From positions 1-15,014 of the forward strand of contig CAKOVA010000051.1 of NCBI GenBank assembly GCA_934120735.1: 15,014 bases of DNA, given 5' to 3'. The notes beneath the pieces were generated by a model. That model saw nothing but the letters and a program-made list of their open reading frames with translations. It was not told the origin of the DNA and ran no database searches. Shown here piece after piece: positions 13,353 to 15,014 of this stretch. Position numbers and translations under genes: made by a program. Numbering within the stretch: position 1 is the first letter of the stretch; each line of letters begins with the position of its first letter. This DNA comes from an uncultured Prevotella sp. (GTDB lineage: Bacteria > Bacteroidota > Bacteroidia > Bacteroidales > Bacteroidaceae).

Positions 13353-15014
13353 ATTTGAAGTTTGAAGGTAGCATTTTCGTGAGTTCCTCCTCCGTCATAT
13401 CTAATAGGGGTTTTGAAAGGATTTTCTTCATCCATTTATATGGGTCTATGTCTGCTTCCCTGCAACACGCCACGAAGGTATAGAAGATGGCATTGTTCTC
13501 CGCTCCTTCATTGTTACCACAGAACAGGTAGTTCTTTCTTCCAAGCGTGATGGGTCTGATGGCCTGTTCCATGAGGTTGTTGTCTATGTTGAAGCGTCCG
13601 TCCTGCACATACCTGCCAATGCGTATCCATACGGCGAAGGCATAACGCAGCGCCTTCTCCATAGCTTCGCCGGGGGTGTACTGTTTGTGTACATCCAACA
13701 TATAGGTCTCCAAATACTTAAGAATGGGGTAAGCCCTGGCCTTTCGTTCGGCCTCCACTTCCTCGGGTGGTGCTTTCTTGTGTTTGAGGTTTTCCTCCAA
13801 CTCATAAAGCGTGGCTATCGTTTCGATGATATGGGCGGCATTCTTATCGTCGTCCGCCAGATGTTCGAACTTGCGTCTCACATGGGCCATACATCCTAAC
13901 AGCACGATGCCCTGAACGTTCTCAAACCTGCTGTAGACCTCATACCCGTCAGACTGTATGGCACCACGGTAGCCCTTGAAGAGCTCGTCTGCCACAGCGC
14001 CCGAGCGCGACCCGTCCTTCCAATGGAAGAACACGCCCTGGGAGTGCATGGCGTCACGCACGCCCCACAGGTATCCCTTGCGCGTTTTTCCCTTGCGGTC
14101 GGCAACCTGTACGCTGGTCTCGTCAACCTGAAGGTAAGGACTTTGCAGGATCTGTCTTGCTTGAAGCTTGTAAAGCGGATAGAGTGCATCGGCGGCATCG
14201 TGAACCCAGCTGTTGACGGTTGAGGTGGGGATGTTCACGCCCAGTTCCTTCCATCTTTCACATTGCCTATACTCGGGCTGGTGATAGGCGAACTTGGCGG
14301 TGATGATTTCAGCGAGCAGGGAAGCGTCGGCAAAACAATCCACCGCTTGCTTTTTCAAGGGGGCTTCCAGGATGTCGACCTTCGCATCCGTTGGCCGGGC
14401 TTCCTTCAGGCGGCAGATGATACGATCCTCCACCCTGACATAAAAGGATGAGGGACGCACACACAGATGCTCACTTCTGTCATGTCCGATGATGACCATG
14501 CGCTCGGCGTCATAACCCTCCGGATATATCTTCGTCACCTCTCGTTCTATGTCCTCGGGAACATAGGAGGCGTAGGCCGTACCCTTTCTGGAAGGACGGC
14601 TCACGCGGCGTGAAGCCCTGCGTTGCCCGGCCTGCTGTTTTATCTCCTTGATGATGGGAAGGGCTTCCACCTGAGCCAGGGAGCCCTCTTTGGCCCACTG
14701 CTCGTCAAAAAGCGTACCCGTCCAGTCGCTTGCACTCTCAGGCAGTCGTTTCTCGCTGCGCCTGCCAAATACCATGCGCTCAAGTTCAAGAATGCGACGG
14801 GACTTTCGTTCCAGTTCTGCATCCTTGTTCTTGAGTTCTGCATCCTTGTTCTTGAGTTCAGCATCCCTTTGCTTGAGTTCAGCATTCCTTTGCTTAAGTT
14901 CAGCATCCCTTTGCTCAAGTTCAGCATCCTTATTCTTAAGTTCAGCATCCCTTTGCTCAAGAAGTTTAACAACAGCTTCCCGAGTTAGAGAATGGTAGTC
15001 AGATGTTATTGTGC
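13351..15014 (-). CDS. tnpC: IS66-family transposase TnpC, N-terminus cut by window edge
   Basis: The frame is open from the stop at 13351-13353 to the right edge, so the first ATG inside it (14775, MVFGRRSEKRLP) is not the real start; at least 79 more residues precede it. N-terminal part: SDYHSLTREAVVKLLEQ, then a heptad coiled coil of about eight units (AELKNKD-type), then the FGRRSEKR motif typical of IS66 TnpC. The usual CxxC zinc-finger is absent; the equivalent region reads IIGHDRSEHLCVRPSSFYV. The DDE catalytic triad is D at 14122-14124 (LQVDETSV), D at 13948-13950 (QSDGYEVYS) and E at 13567-13569 (NNLMEQAIRP), spaced 58 and 127 residues apart, with GYLWGVRD and LGRKNYLFCGN nearby. The C-terminus, LPSNFK, looks intact. 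The gene appears functional as far as visible, with no frameshift or internal stop. Confidence 0.93.
   Translation of the reverse strand, partial: TITSDYHSLTREAVVKLLEQRDAELKNKDAELEQRDAELKQRNAELKQRDAELKNKDAELKNKDAELERKSRRILELERMVFGRRSEKRLPESASDWTGTLFDEQWAKEGSLAQVEALPIIKEIKQQAGQRRASRRVSRPSRKGTAYASYVPEDIEREVTKIYPEGYDAERMVIIGHDRSEHLCVRPSSFYVRVEDRIICRLKEARPTDAKVDILEAPLKKQAVDCFADASLLAEIITAKFAYHQPEYRQCERWKELGVNIPTSTVNSWVHDAADALYPLYKLQARQILQSPYLQVDETSVQVADRKGKTRKGYLWGVRDAMHSQGVFFHWKDGSRSGAVADELFKGYRGAIQSDGYEVYSRFENVQGIVLLGCMAHVRRKFEHLADDDKNAAHIIETIATLYELEENLKHKKAPPEEVEAERKARAYPILKYLETYMLDVHKQYTPGEAMEKALRYAFAVWIRIGRYVQDGRFNIDNNLMEQAIRPITLGRKNYLFCGNNEGAENNAIFYTFVACCREADIDPYKWMKKILSKPLLDMTEEELTKMLPSNFK
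14809..14964 (-). repeat. 21-bp tandem repeat encoding a heptad coiled coil in TnpC
   Basis: Minus-strand units of 21 bp encode variants of E-L-K/E-N/Q-K/R-D-A: LLEQRDA, ELKNKDA, ELEQRDA, ELKQRNA, ELKQRDA, ELKNKDA, ELKNKDA, then a degenerate ELERKSR. Units are nearly identical at DNA level (for example GCATCCTTGTTCTTGAG on the plus strand). The repeat keeps frame because 21 is a multiple of three, so changes in copy number would lengthen or shorten the coiled coil without inactivating the transposase. Confidence 0.9.

Larger units (their letters stand above)
13275..15014 (-). mobile_element. IS66-family insertion sequence, 3' portion (continues past the window)
   Basis: The element is defined by its TnpC transposase. 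IS66 elements usually carry tnpA, tnpB and tnpC with ends beginning GTAA and 8-bp target duplications. On the plus strand GTAAGCATCCAATATTAG starts at 13275, 76 bp beyond the tnpC stop, and is a plausible right end; the adjoining 8 bases (GATAAAAG) would be one copy of the target duplication. The other end, tnpA and tnpB lie outside the window, so the boundary is unconfirmed. Confidence 0.6.

Noticed and set aside
14640..14998. Frames rich in SSASLFLSS or SKGMLN repeats near the right edge
   Set aside because: These are other-frame readings of the 21-bp repeat in tnpC.

Overview
The window looks like the chromosome of a Bacteroidales bacterium, most likely Prevotella or a close relative. The grounds are a Por/Gld type IX secretion cluster in the order porP-gldK-gldL-gldM-gldN, a Bacteroidales-type malate dehydrogenase, start sites without strong Shine-Dalgarno sequences, two TAnnTTTG-type -7 promoter elements, and an IS66 transposase of the kind common in this order. 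The genus is inferred from protein resemblance recalled from memory; no search was run.

Region 1 (1-5334) is ordinary housekeeping DNA. A cytosolic Xaa-Pro aminopeptidase gene runs leftward off the window edge. It is divergent from a monocistronic malate dehydrogenase gene that ends in a clear intrinsic terminator. Next comes a two-gene unit of a DUF3737 beta-helix protein and a MalY/PatB-type PLP-dependent C-S lyase, closed by a 14-bp-stem terminator that probably also works in the opposite direction.

Region 2 (5335-11986, minus strand) is a compact operon for the type IX secretion system. Transcription order is porP (outer membrane), gldK (lipoprotein), gldL and gldM (inner-membrane proton-driven motor), gldN (periplasmic ring partner of GldK), then a 211-residue outer-membrane beta-barrel gene. 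porP/gldK abut with no gap, gldK/gldL overlap in TAATG, and the other gaps are 42-65 nt. The gldL-gldM gap holds three 16-bp tandem repeats.

Region 3 (11987-13350) is about 1.36 kb with no convincing gene, but it is rich in structure. It contains a 2.4-copy tandem array of a 240-bp unit, each copy carrying the same nested hairpin. Read on the minus strand, the units carry decayed copies of a small Cys-containing reading frame, and the array ends about 30 nt from the non-ATG start of porP. Beyond it lie a block of three short GC-rich hairpins, a possible structured RNA with a terminator-like end, and sequence with no recognised feature.

Region 4 (13275 or 13351-15014, minus strand) is the 3' part of an IS66-family insertion sequence. 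Its TnpC transposase is complete through the DDE domain and ends at a 19-bp perfect hairpin. The N-terminal part runs off the window and contains a 21-bp (7-residue) tandem repeat encoding a coiled coil.

The strongest candidate for something undescribed is the hairpin/small-ORF array sitting in the leader of the secretion operon. I found no CRISPR array, tRNA or rRNA.
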